This document shows, in pieces, positions 21,072 through 31,269 of a stretch of DNA of 64,000 nucleotides. Below the pieces are notes generated by a model, which worked only from the letters and a program-made list of their open reading frames with translations, had not been told where the DNA came from and searched no databases. This DNA is from Globodera rostochiensis (lineage: Eukaryota; Nematoda; Chromadorea; Rhabditida; Heteroderidae): contig JAEVLN010000005.1 in the NCBI GenBank assembly GCA_018350325.1, positions 62,001 through 126,000 on the forward strand, given 5' to 3'. The translations under genes and the position numbers were made by a program. Position 1 is the first letter of the stretch. Each line of letters starts with the position of its first letter.

Positions 21072-21151
21072 TTATTCACTGTGACCGCTAGTCGAACTCG
21101 CATCCTGCTGTTTTTCAACCACAGAAGCAAGTTGTCGTCCAATGACTTCGA
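21072..21151 (-). CDS. Well-supported terminal exon, unknown protein
   Basis: Near-perfect acceptor (TTCAATTTTTGCAG on the minus strand). After two phase bases come 25 codons to TAA at 21072-21074, reading EVIGRQLASVVEKQQDASS and ending TSGHSE. The balanced helical-then-Ser-rich composition looks like a real C-terminus. The rest of the gene would lie at higher coordinates. I first read this as a tRNA, but the exon reading fits better. Confidence 0.6.
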
Positions 21152-21842
21152 CTGCAAAAATTGAATAAAGCAAGCGTTGTAAGTTTTTTTAAACATTATT
21201 GTGAGATTACTATGCTTAATTTTAGGATTTTTAATCAAAAATTTGTTTAAATTTTTTTTGTTGCTGTTGAACGATTTCCCGCAATAAATTACTATTTAAT
21301 TTTCTATTCTATTTCTATGCGAGTGAAAAAATTCACATATTTAATTAAAAGTTTTTAAAAAATAATGAAAATTATCTATTATTTACAGTTTGTTTAATTT
21401 CAGTCATTTGCTATGGTTTTTTGAATTAATTAGCTTTTATTAATAATTATAAATTAATTGAAGTATTCGTTTTATTTGAAGACTTTACCCTATGCTATTA
21501 TCATTAATAAAAAATATGATTTAAATCGATCGGTAGCAATGTTGCTGCAGTTTTAAACTAGAATCACATTTTAACAATTATTATTAAATATAAGCCAAAT
21601 AAGATTATTCCTTTTAATTATTATTTGAGTACTTGTACTAAATTATTTAAGGTGTAATTTGTATTTTAGCTAATTTTCTTTATTTTTAATCTTGATTAAT
21701 ATCGGCTTTGTACACGAAAAAAGATTTTAATGTCTGGAGCTCGGACTACATTTATTTGATAAAATTTAAGTGCCTAAACATTTTTGCGTTTTAATATATT
21801 TCCTCTTAATTTCATTTTTAATTTTGTCGCGTATAGTTTGCA

Positions 21843-21962
21843 ATGGACAATGTAGTTTGTAAATTGAGAAAGTCTTGCTGTAAGCTCTCGTTTTGTCCTT
21901 TAACACGGCAGCAACTGGAACTGATTTCGATTTCTAAGAAATTTACATTGTTTTGTTCGTGA
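21843..21962 (+). CDS. 39-codon ORF or exon, cysteine-rich
   Basis: ATG 21843 to TGA, with a Cys-rich N-terminal half (CKLRKSCCKLSFC) then QQLELISISKKF. An acceptor-like tract ending CACGGCAG lies inside, so the second half alone could be a terminal exon (QLELISISKK...). Unrecognised. Confidence 0.35.
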   Translation: MDNVVCKLRKSCCKLSFCPLTRQQLELISISKKFTLFCS

Positions 21963-22168
21963 ATTTGTTTATTCTATTGTGTTTTTTAAATCTATCGCTG
22001 GTTGTTGTTAAGATTCAAATATTTTTTAAATAGAACAAGCCAACTTTTGCGCTTCCATATGTTTTATTATTTTCTAAGTTTAGATAATGATTACTATTGT
22101 CATTACCAATCTCAACATTTACCCTATTATCAAGAATTGAAGATGATGTCCAAATAATAGTATCTTGT

Positions 22169-22261
22169 TTAAGAATTTTCCAATATCCTATAATCCTGAA
22201 AAATTAAACCATTTGCTAAAAGACTTTTCATGCGTTGCCTTATGAAGATGGTTCTGGCCTG
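22169..22261 (-). CDS. Candidate terminal exon, unknown protein
   Basis: Minus-strand acceptor CATCACCTCAACTAG followed in phase 0 by 30 codons to TAA. They begin QARTIFIRQRMKSLL and end RILENS. The first twelve codons are GC-rich at third positions. One other frame is also open, so the frame is likely but not certain. Confidence 0.5.
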   Translation of the reverse strand, partial: QARTIFIRQRMKSLLANGLIFQDYRILENS

Positions 22262-23365
22262 CTAGTTGAGGTGATGAGGGTTTATGGCTTGAGTTATTTC
22301 ACAGTTTCATTTTTATTTTAAATCTTTTTATATAAAGACGAAGAAGGAGCAAAGTTGCACTATTTATAGGTAGGATTTTTTCTACTTACGCAAATAAAAC
22401 AAAAAGAATACTCGCGGGCCAAAGAAATTAAAAATTCAACACAGCAAAAATTCGCCTTTTCAAGTTGAATTGGGAAAATTAATGCCAATTTAGTACCTTA
22501 TAATAAATATATTTGGTGTTGCGTTTTTTTCAGTTTTTAGGTTAAAATTTTTGTTACACATTATTCTTTATTTATGATTTTTTATTTTACTTCTAACACT
22601 GTAATTATTTTATTTCCAAACATTCAATGATTTTGCATATTTTATGTTTTTATTATAATGCTTTTATATCTGTTTTATTTGAAAGTGCGTTAAAAAAAAT
22701 TAACCCTCTGGTTTTACATAAGTTCTTTTGTTGCATAGCTGACATCTTATATAGAGTTGTAGTTTTCAATAATTTAACTCGTACAGTTTAATACAAGCGA
22801 ACTTGAACATTGAACATTGTTTTTGTTTTTGTTTTTAACTATAATAGACTTTTCTCTGTTGAAGTAAATCTTAATTTTTAATTTTACAAAATGATATTAG
22901 ACAGTTTAATTAGGATTTATAAATTATTTTGTATATAAAGTTTTTAAAACAAAAGAAGAATTTTGCCATTTTAAACTTTATCATCATAGTGATATTTAGA
23001 CGTAATTATATTTTCGGCTTGTGTCATATTATTTATAATTTTTTTTGATATTATTTAATGTTATGTGCAACGTTACCATGTACATTTCAAAAAGCTAGCT
23101 TAAAGAAAAAAATATCATAAGAAAAAATATTAAAAAAATTAGATCAATTAGCTATATGATTGATCACAATACTAACAAATCACCAAGAAATGAATTTTAA
23201 GAAAATATGTTATTCAGCGCTAAATATGTCATTAAGGATTTAGCACTTAAATATTGCCATTTTCGATGTTTTTTCAAACAAAAATGAATAAAGAAAAAAT
23301 ATTAATAGTTCCAAATTTAGCGTCTAAAAATCCCTATCTGTCACTAAAAACGCAAAATTGATTAG
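22262..23365. other. AT-rich spacer
   Basis: I see no supportable gene. It contains short simple repeats (TTTTTG runs near 22820). Confidence 0.5.
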
Positions 23366-23497
23366 TTGAACAAAAGAATTACTGAGATTGAAGAGGCTGT
23401 CGTTTCGCCCCCGCCGCCATGTAAAATCAATTATTCGCTGGTGGGAAAGCATTCACTTTTAAGACACTTTTCGTTTAACAAATTAAACGAGATTTAG
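23366..23497 (+). CDS. Exon-like island with proline run
   Basis: 43 codons open around a GC-rich core, reading ITEIEEAVVSPPPPCK then a basic segment. No clear acceptor. The minus strand of the same core carries ATGGCGGCGGGGGCG, so strand is uncertain. Confidence 0.3.
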   Translation: MNKRITEIEEAVVSPPPPCKINYSLVGKHSLLRHFSFNKLNEI

Positions 23498-23499
23498 TG

Positions 23500-24960
23500 T
23501 TGACGAAGTCAATTTTATACAATTTGTATGTTTTTTTACAAATAGCAGAAATTTAAATTTTTTTTAGTTTTTAGGAAACTATAATTATTTTTAATACATT
23601 GCGTTAAATAAATTAAGACATTTTTTTCTTTGAATTTATGTATTTGCCTATATGCAAATTTATTTATTTTTTTAATATTTTTTGGCTACTCTGATTTTGT
23701 AAATGTATATCAGCAGGATACCATCTCAGTTCAAAATACATTTTGCAACAATGCGAAAAAAGTTTGATAGATTTACTTTATGATTGAGCAGCAAAAAGCG
23801 AGGCAGTAAACGAAGCTCACTCAGCTGTTTACTAATATAAATTAATTTTTTAATCTTAATGTTTCAAGTGAAAACGAATAATCATAGTAGTGACCTGGTC
23901 TTAACTGTGAAATTGATTTATTTTTTAAAAAGATGAATTTTAATATATTTGTCTTCTTTTGAGAGCAAACTTTGAATTTCCTGTATTGTGATAATAAACT
24001 TTACACCATATTTTTTTAATGTTTTATATTTTTGCTACATTATTTGTTCACTATTTGTACAATGTAAGTTTTTTATTCTTTTTTTAAATATTAAAATATG
24101 TTATGAGTGATAGTTTTATTTATTTTATTCAAATTTTCGGACTTTGACCTTAGTTTATATTCAGCCTACGAATTTTTGTTTGGGTATTTTGCAGATTTTT
24201 ATTAATTTATCGCATATGTTCATCATGTCAGCGAGCAGCAGCTCTAAAATTTTATTTAAACTAATTATAATAGTTAATTTTTATTTTTATTAAAGGCTTT
24301 TGTGGATTTCATATTTTATTTCCAACAATGCTTCCTCGTTTTCTTTTTTCTAACGTTTATGGTAACGCATTTTGTTGAATTTTGAACAGTAGTTTACTGG
24401 GGTTTCTTTAGTTCGTTAACCATAAGCACGTAATCAAACGCAAGTACAAAAATAATTCACACGATAAATTTTGGACGAGATTAAAGACGAGAACTCTGTT
24501 CAGTTGTAATTTATACTTATTAATTTTTCATCAACAAGTAATATTAATTATATAATTAGTGAGCATTAACTTTTTAATAATTTTTTATTAAAACCTTAAT
24601 AAAGCTTTATAAAAAAGAGTAAAAAATAATTTGCAAATTGATAATTTCTTGAATACAAATTGCTTATAATTTATTTTTGAATTATTTAATGCCGATGTCT
24701 TTATTAAGCAAATTAATTAGATGCTGCAGTTATTTTATCTAATTTTAAATAATTGATAATTGAGTTAAATAATATTTTAAAAATTCGCTTAATACTCTCA
24801 ATCTCGAAGAAAACTTAAGCGCAAAGGTGTTACAATTAATGTTTGGTGTGATACCATTTTAAATTCTTATTAATCAACAAAAAGCCTAAATTTTAATAAA
24901 ATTACCAATTATTTATCGGATAACATAACTTAAAAACGTAACGAGTATTTTATATAAAAT
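23500..24960. other. AT-rich spacer
   Basis: T-rich on +. A TATTTTGCAG acceptor-like site near 24195 is followed by a short open stretch with no donor. No gene called. Confidence 0.4.
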
Positions 24961-25179
24961 TCAATTAATAATTTGTAAAATCAAAATTTGACGAACTCTT
25001 GAAATTTTATATTTCTCGGCTTGCTGGTCTATTGCAGCCATAAATAAATCGAATATTTGTACTTTATTAAATAAATGATAGAATAGAAGAAAATACGAAC
25101 ACAAGGATTGGACGCCTTTCGAAGTCATCATTCCATTGGAAGTGTAAAAAGCACCTTTTGTAACGATTAATAAAAAAGC
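24961..25179 (-). CDS. Coding-like 72-codon frame
   Basis: Open on the minus strand to TGA 24961-24963. The first part (IVTKGAFYTSNGMMTSKG) is GC-richer. A later part reads FDLFMAAIDQQAEKYK. No family, no defined splice sites. The length alone is not significant in this window. Confidence 0.3.
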   Translation of the reverse strand, partial: AFLLIVTKGAFYTSNGMMTSKGVQSLCSYFLLFYHLFNKVQIFDLFMAAIDQQAEKYKISRVRQILILQIIN

Positions 25180-27110
25180 AATTCAAAGAGGCATATGAAT
25201 ATATTTAAAAGCCAGAAGCGTCGAAGACACAATGATTTAAAAATAAAGCAATTAATCAGTTAATTCAAATTTTACGCGACAACAAATCATATTACTAAAA
25301 CAAAATATCAATAATAAATATATTGTTTTTGTGGTCTCTTCTTAAGACTTACGTTTAATTCTGCTGATTCACTGCATCGCGAAAAAAGAGTTCAAGTTTT
25401 GAAACAAACACAAATCAAAATGGATCAGATAAATTTTTTTAAAGATTAAAAAAAACTTAAATACAAATCTTAACATTAATTTATTGGTTTAATGTAAAAA
25501 TTGAAAACTTGATAAAAATGTGATTTTATAAATTTGTCGAATAAAAAAAAAATCAGGATAAGTTTAAAATTAAATTTTAAAAAAAAATTCTTAAAAAAGC
25601 TATGAAATATTGTTCAAAAACGTATTGAACATCAAGACAAGACTAAGATTTCTTCTTTTTCTATAAAGAAAAATGTTTATATATAATCGAGAGAGGGGTA
25701 CACTAAATAAAAAAACGCATTAATTTTGTGTGAATGATAACAAATTGTAAAAAAAATAAAATCTGCTTTTAATGCAAACAAACTATATTATTTGAATAAA
25801 ATAAAAAATTTAAAAAAAAGCGAGACTGAATTTTTAAATAAAAAAACGGCATCAGAGTGAATCAGGATGCACTCAAATGAAATAATTGAAACTAATCAAA
25901 GCATGAAACTAAATTGTAATTATAGAAAAATTAAAAATAAATAAAACCAAATCTCTGCAGGTATCTTGAGATTTTAACGACACCGTTATTTTTAAAATAA
26001 TGTCTTATTGCGCAAAAATTAGAAAAAATCAAAATAATCAATTTAACTTAAAAATTGGATTTAAAATAAATACCATTATATTCCTGTTGTTTATTTTTCA
26101 ATAAGACTAAACACAATTATTCTTACTATCCGGATAAACCCCTGTGATCATAAGTACTTATATAATGCTAAAATGAAAACAAAATAGGAAAAAAGTTGAA
26201 ACGGAATGTCAAAGATGTACATTATTAGCAAAAGCATAAAATGAAGGATAATATAAATAAGGACAAAAAATATATTATTCGGAGTTTTAAAATGCGTTTT
26301 TATGCCATGCCCTGTAGACCCGATATCAATGCAGAATTAATTATTAAAAAAAATAATTTAATATCAAAAAATATGAATAAAATAGGTTGTTGTTTTATAG
26401 GTAACATATTAAATAAAATATATAATCCACAAAAAGTCAAAACCCCAATCTAAACTTAAAATGACTAAATGACAAATGAATGGATTTCTTTCTTTAATTT
26501 TCTTTAGACTAATCATAAAATGAAAGAAAATAATTGTAAAGATTTGGAACTTTAAAGATATATATTGATAGACAAAGAACGTTCACAGCGAAAGGCCATT
26601 AGAATTTCAAAAAAATAACTTATAACGCAAGAAGTAAAATAATAAGTGCTGTGACCTCTAAATTAGCAACGTATAAGAAATCTTTTAATTAATAAATATT
26701 CTTTCTTTTTAATTTAAATATTATTTCTAAAACTACAATACTATATAAATTAAAAAATAAGGGAGCAAAACTGATTGGTAATTTTTAAAGGGATGGCTAA
26801 TAATATAAGCATCCAATTATTATTTATAATTTTAACAAGTTGCGTATTTCAACCTACTGAAATTTATTAAGAAAATAAATTAAAAATTTTGATCGTAAAA
26901 AAAGATAATGTCATACAAAAAGAGCAGAATGATGATGACCACACCATTTTTGCTGGATAAAATCCAGAAATTACTGAGCTGTCAGCAAACTGTGTTGTAT
27001 TACTAGAAGGAACACAAGTTTAATTTTTATTACTTCAGTATTAAATTAAACCTTGTTTATATTAAGATTAAATGAATCAACATAATTAAAACTATAAAAT
27101 AAATTCTAGA
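25180..27110. other. A-rich spacer
   Basis: Strongly A-rich on +. A 32-codon ATG ORF at 26908-27006 and a 70-codon frame at 26241-26453 are listed here for completeness only. Neither has other support. Confidence 0.4.
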
Positions 27111-27111
27111 C

Positions 27112-27205
27112 CGCACTGGGGCGCAGTCCCATGAGAAGATTGCAAAAAACTGGCGACGCAGACAATTTTGCGGAGTCTCAGCCACTTGGGCATACGCCTA
27201 AAATG
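27112..27205. CDS. GC-rich exon-like island, strand ambiguous
   Basis: Open on both strands. Plus: after AAATTCTAG, phase 0 reads TALGRSPMRRLQKTGDADN and stays open to about 27284. Minus: after AGCATTTTAG, phase 0 reads AYAQVAETPQNCLRRQFF. Both acceptors are acceptable. It is probably an exon, but orientation cannot be settled by eye. Confidence 0.35.
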
Positions 27206-27576
27206 CTTTTAAAAAAATTTCCAAGTTATGAATTCTTAATGAATATTTATAATTATAGCGCGGGTTTATACTTTAAGACTGGTTGAACTTATTTTAAATC
27301 AAAAATACAAAATAAACTTTCATAAACGAAATAAAAAAAACATTAACTAAATAAATCTCAAAAAACAAATTTGTAAAATAATTATTAAACAAACAACTAA
27401 AATTTACAAAGCAAACTTCTTTAAATGTAATAGAATTAACACAATAAACCAGCCTTATAAAAATTACCAAATCCAATGTTTAAAGAAGTCAAGAAAGATC
27501 TCATTCATTATCTGTGTATCCTTACTCACATTATCTTAATTGCATTATTTGTAGAGCTAGATTGGATGCCACTCAC

Positions 27577-27610
27577 GTTTTCAGACGACTTCAAATGAAA
27601 ATGTTCATTG
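27577..27610 (-). CDS. Candidate 34-nt micro-exon
   Basis: Minus strand: acceptor TTTATTAAACCAG, 34 nt with one open frame (NEHFHLKSSEN), then a consensus donor GTGAGT. The short length keeps confidence low. Confidence 0.3.
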
Positions 27611-28031
27611 CTGGTTTAATAAATAAAAAAAATTATAAATAACAAAATGCACAACACCTAAAGAGAAATGGTAATCCGCGTGCTATCCATATATGGTCAA
27701 CAAAAATGAATATTAATATAACCAATAACTAATTTTCCCTTTTTTATTAGTGCAGAAATTTTTTAAATAAATTTAAAGTTAACATAAATGTATTTACTAA
27801 ATTAATAAAACCATTATATTCTATTTTGATTTAGAACACGTGACTTTGAGTGCTAGAAATTAATTAAACTAGTTTGCACACTTTCAAGAAATCGTATTGT
27901 AATATTTCTATAGACGTTTATGAATTCATTAAAACATTGTTTCTTTTTCGAAAGCGTCTTTCTGGTGCATAAAACTATGTGAGAAAGCGGACATTTTATC
28001 ACATTTAGTTTTTTATTTATATTTTTATTAG

Positions 28032-28225
28032 CATTTTTAAATATCTCGAAAACGTACGGGAGTACCTCCGCATTCAAAAAAACGGCCCATTTTCAAAGGT
28101 ACATCGTTTACGAACTCAGTGCAATTGCTTTTATAATTCTTGAATGCGCTTTTATGTGTATTGATGTTTTTAATATAATAAATAAATTTAATTTTTTAGT
28201 TATAAATTTTTATTTTTCTTTATAA
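28032..28225 (+). CDS. Exon-like open segment
   Basis: Acceptor TTTTTATTAG, then a frame open to TAA at 28223-28225, with a possible donor GTATTG at 28158. The first third is GC-rich (SKTYGSTSAFKKTAHFQRY) and the rest hydrophobic, which is expected of T-rich DNA. The frame actually opens from 27983. The minus strand also has a 74-codon frame here (27853-28077). Confidence 0.35.
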
Positions 28226-28229
28226 ATTT

Positions 28230-29420
28230 TGGGTTTTGGCGAGCGTATTGGTCAGAGTTTGTTGTGCCGAGCGTTGTTCTTTGTAATAGTAATCATTTAA
28301 GTCTTTTTTTAAATCTAATGTTCAAATAAGTAAATAAATTAGTCGATATGAATATAAATATTCTACTTATTGTAAAATAAAAAATTGAGGTTAAAAACTT
28401 AATAAAATGTTATACGATAAGCTATTAATTTAATTCCATAATATGTATATGTTTAGTTTTAAAACCATTCGTAGCGTGTATTTTTTTATTATTTACTTAT
28501 GCATATTGAATTAAATTTAATATTTTGCAATCGTCTAAAATATATTTTAAACCAAAAATCAAATCTGGTAAAACATAGAGGTATTAATTTTGGAGGCAAC
28601 AAATCATAAAAGGCTCTGGTAAGCGCTTGGCGGTGAAATAAAATTGAAAAATATAAAAGTAAATTGATAATAATTTTTACAACTATGAATTTTAATATGT
28701 ATGACGTTGTTTCACGAGTGTCTTCCAAAACTTTAAAAATTCTAACCCATATTTAACTGGAAAAATTTTATCTACATTAAAAGTACATTTTTTTAAAAGA
28801 ATTTTTTTTGTTTATGTTTTGAATAAATTTTAGACAGGTGGCTAATTGTAAATTTTTTGCAAAAATAAAAATATTATTTTTAATTTATAAGTTCAATAAG
28901 GCTATTTATTACATGATACTGAAGCTCTACCGAGATTATAAATGAAGTAACTAAAAATAATAAATCAAAATTTATATACAACAATGTAAATAATTTTATC
29001 AACCACAGTAGCAAATAAGATTTAATATTGTTTTTTTACCACAAAATAAAGGTCATTTTGCCTGATTAAAACTTATATATCAAGAAAAAAATTATTGTGT
29101 CAAATCAGCCAGCGTCTTTATGATTAAATTCGAATAAAAGACATTATTTTTAAAGTGTTTTTTTTAAAATCAATTTATCAAATTTTCAATAATTTTTAAA
29201 TATGTATTTGTAAAGTTTAAATTAAATTGATTATTTAATAAACACGATTATTTTCCAAATTAAAATTAAATTGCAAATACTGCGAATTTGGGTGTTTTGA
29301 AATTATGACCAAGAGGAATAATCCACAAGTGTTTATAAATATTTTACTAAAGGCTTAACAAATTGGCGTAAACATATAATTTAAAATTCTATTAAAATAG
29401 GTAATCAATGAGTTTTTTTT
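28230..29420. other. AT-rich spacer
   Basis: No gene called. A 79-codon minus frame at 28489-28728 (LLPPKLIPLCFTRF inside) and a small GC-rich patch at 28240-28290 are unsupported. Confidence 0.4.
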
Positions 29421-29423
29421 GAG

Positions 29424-29462
29424 TTGACCTACTATCGTAATCGCCGTGGTTTTGATATGCAA
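29424..29462 (+). CDS. Candidate short exon (gene B)
   Basis: A poly-T tract ending TTTTGAG, then 13 codons (LTYYRNRRGFDMQ), then donor GTGAGC. The following 136-bp interval ends in a strong acceptor (TTTTTGTTCACAG), giving a very plausible short intron. Confidence 0.4.
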
Positions 29463-29598
29463 GTGAGCACTCCATTATGTTATCACAAGAAATATAAAAA
29501 ATGAAAATTTATATAACATTGGTACACCATCAATTTTATTTCTTTATTTAATTCTTTAACTTTTATAAAACTGGTATGAATTGAATTTTTGTTCACAG

Positions 29599-29654
29599 CA
29601 AAAGCAAGAAACTGTCAACTGCTCCAGTTAAAGATCCCAATATCGCGCACAAGG
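29599..29654 (+). CDS. Candidate exon (gene B)
   Basis: Starts after TTGTTCACAG and has a GTGAGC donor after CACAAGG. In phase with the preceding exon it reads QKQETVNCSS and stops, making it terminal. One base in, it reads KSKKLSTAPVKDPNIAHK and exits at the donor. Splice signals are good, but the frame is unresolved. Confidence 0.45.
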
Positions 29655-29786
29655 GTGAGCAAATTATATAAGTTGTCTTACTTTTATATGTGATTGAAAA
29701 AATATTAAGATAAAATAAAATTACTTATTTGCTGTATTTTTTGAATGCAAAGAAATGTGTTAGCGTTTAAAGGTAATGTGCTATTG

Positions 29787-29798
29787 CCCCCCCCCCCC
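29787..29798 (+). repeat. Poly-C tract (12 C)
   Basis: Its reverse complement gives a G-run followed by CAATAGCAC. The G-run at 15049 is followed by CAATGTGCC, hinting at a shared repeat. Confidence 0.85.
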
Positions 29799-30254
29799 GT
29801 ACGTTGCTGTTTTAAACCCCTTTTTTCCAGTATTCTTCTTTTAAATTTTAGGACGAAAGGCAGATTATCATTTTTTTAAATTTGAATTGATATAAAAAAA
29901 ATAACAATTTGATAGCAAATTTTATTTTTTAGTTTTTCTCGTATTGAATAAATCTATTTATATACACAATTATTGTTCCACGTTTGTTTTTATTTTATCA
30001 TTTTTATTTTTTTGATTTCACGTTCACTTTTTTAATGATGATTAGAAAAATATGAACCCGGTGTCACTTACTACGCACATTATGCCTCCACAGTTTTTTT
30101 ACAACCTTTTTTTCATGAAATAAAATATTAATTTTGAAACCACATGTATCACAGATTTTTCCATTTACAAGTTTATTTATTTTTCGGCTCGTCCAGAAAG
30201 CTCAGAGTGGGTAACTTTTTAAATTTTTGCATTTTTGTATTAGAAAAAATTTAG

Positions 30255-30311
30255 AGACGAAGCGAAATTTATTTCGGTCATCGGGCACTTGCAGAATATC
30301 ATGTCCTGTAG
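30255..30311 (+). CDS. Candidate terminal exon
   Basis: After AAAAATTTAG, phase 0 gives 18 codons (RRSEIYFGHRALAEYHVL) to TAG 30309-30311. A second frame is open too. Small and unrecognised. Confidence 0.35.
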   Translation, partial: RRSEIYFGHRALAEYHVL

Positions 30312-31090
30312 TAGGGTCACGTCGTATTTTTAAAAGAGATTTTTTTTTGAATAACCTGCGTAAAATTTAAATTTTTGAATTATATGTAACGCCCTCACGA
30401 AAAATTTTTAAAAAGTGTTTAAATTTTCAAAATTTTTCATTTTAAATCGGGGTGAATGTTCAGTCTTTGTTTATTTTAAGCATCTTTGTCATTCCGGGAA
30501 GCATAGAGATGTTTTCGTAATGTATACTTTTATATTTTTTTTTTATAACAAACATCCTATTTTTAGTTCAGATCGATTAATATTTTAACACCAAATTTAC
30601 CTTTTTCAGAAGTAATGTTGTAGATTTTACTTTATTTTTCTATTTATATATTATAATACAATTTGGTGTTTATTTAGCAATCTAAATCTGATCAGTTTTA
30701 AGCTTCAAATGTTATATATCATTTTTACTTTAAAATATTTATTGTGGTAAGTCATTTTTTTCATATGTAGTATATTTTTATGCATTTGTATTTCATTTAA
30801 AATCAAAAATAACCTTTGAATTAAATAAAAAGATTGATTAAAAGAAAATGATTGGTAAAATACTTTTTTTTATTTCTGGAAAAGTATTACTAAATAAACC
30901 ATGACACTTTCAATCAAACCAATCCTTGTGTCGCTTCATGATTATCTGACAGTTAGATAACAAATTGTAAACCTAACTTTATTATTGTTCGAATTGTACC
31001 ATTCACTTTTTAGCTTTTTATTTACATATATTGGTCAAGATTAAAGATTTAAATTGAAGTTTTGATCGGTTTTTTGTTTTTATTTATGCT
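30312..31090. other. T-rich spacer
   Basis: Contains only a tiny exon-like patch at 30480-30512 (frame SIFVIPGSIEMFS). Nothing else is supported. Confidence 0.4.
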
Positions 31091-31091
31091 T

Positions 31092-31265
31092 TAAATGTCT
31101 CGCCGCTGTTTTTTTTTTTCGGGTTGATTTTTCATTGGTGTATTACGGTCTTAGCTTTGTCTGCAAAGCTTGTTGGCAGGCATGTTGCATGTTATTGCAT
31201 TGACAATTTTTTTCACACGCATCTTTATTATTATTTAATTTATTTTAATTAATATTTTTTGGAAT
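31092..31265 (+). repeat. Inverted dispersed repeat, copy 2
   Basis: Plus-strand copy of the 3' UTR-like sequence at 18560-18740, about 85-90% similar by eye with small indels. The ORF upstream of copy 1 is not present here. Confidence 0.8.
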
Positions 31266-31269
31266 TATT

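Noticed and set aside
21072..21160. Minus-strand tRNA-like sequence (GAGTTCGACT near a B box)
   Set aside because: The T arm pairs poorly and the A box is weak. A strong splice acceptor and open C-terminal frame explain the segment better.
23400..23425. Vertebrate-style start ATGGCGGCGGGGGCG on the minus strand
   Set aside because: The frame stops after 13 codons with no GT donor. The plus strand is equally open.
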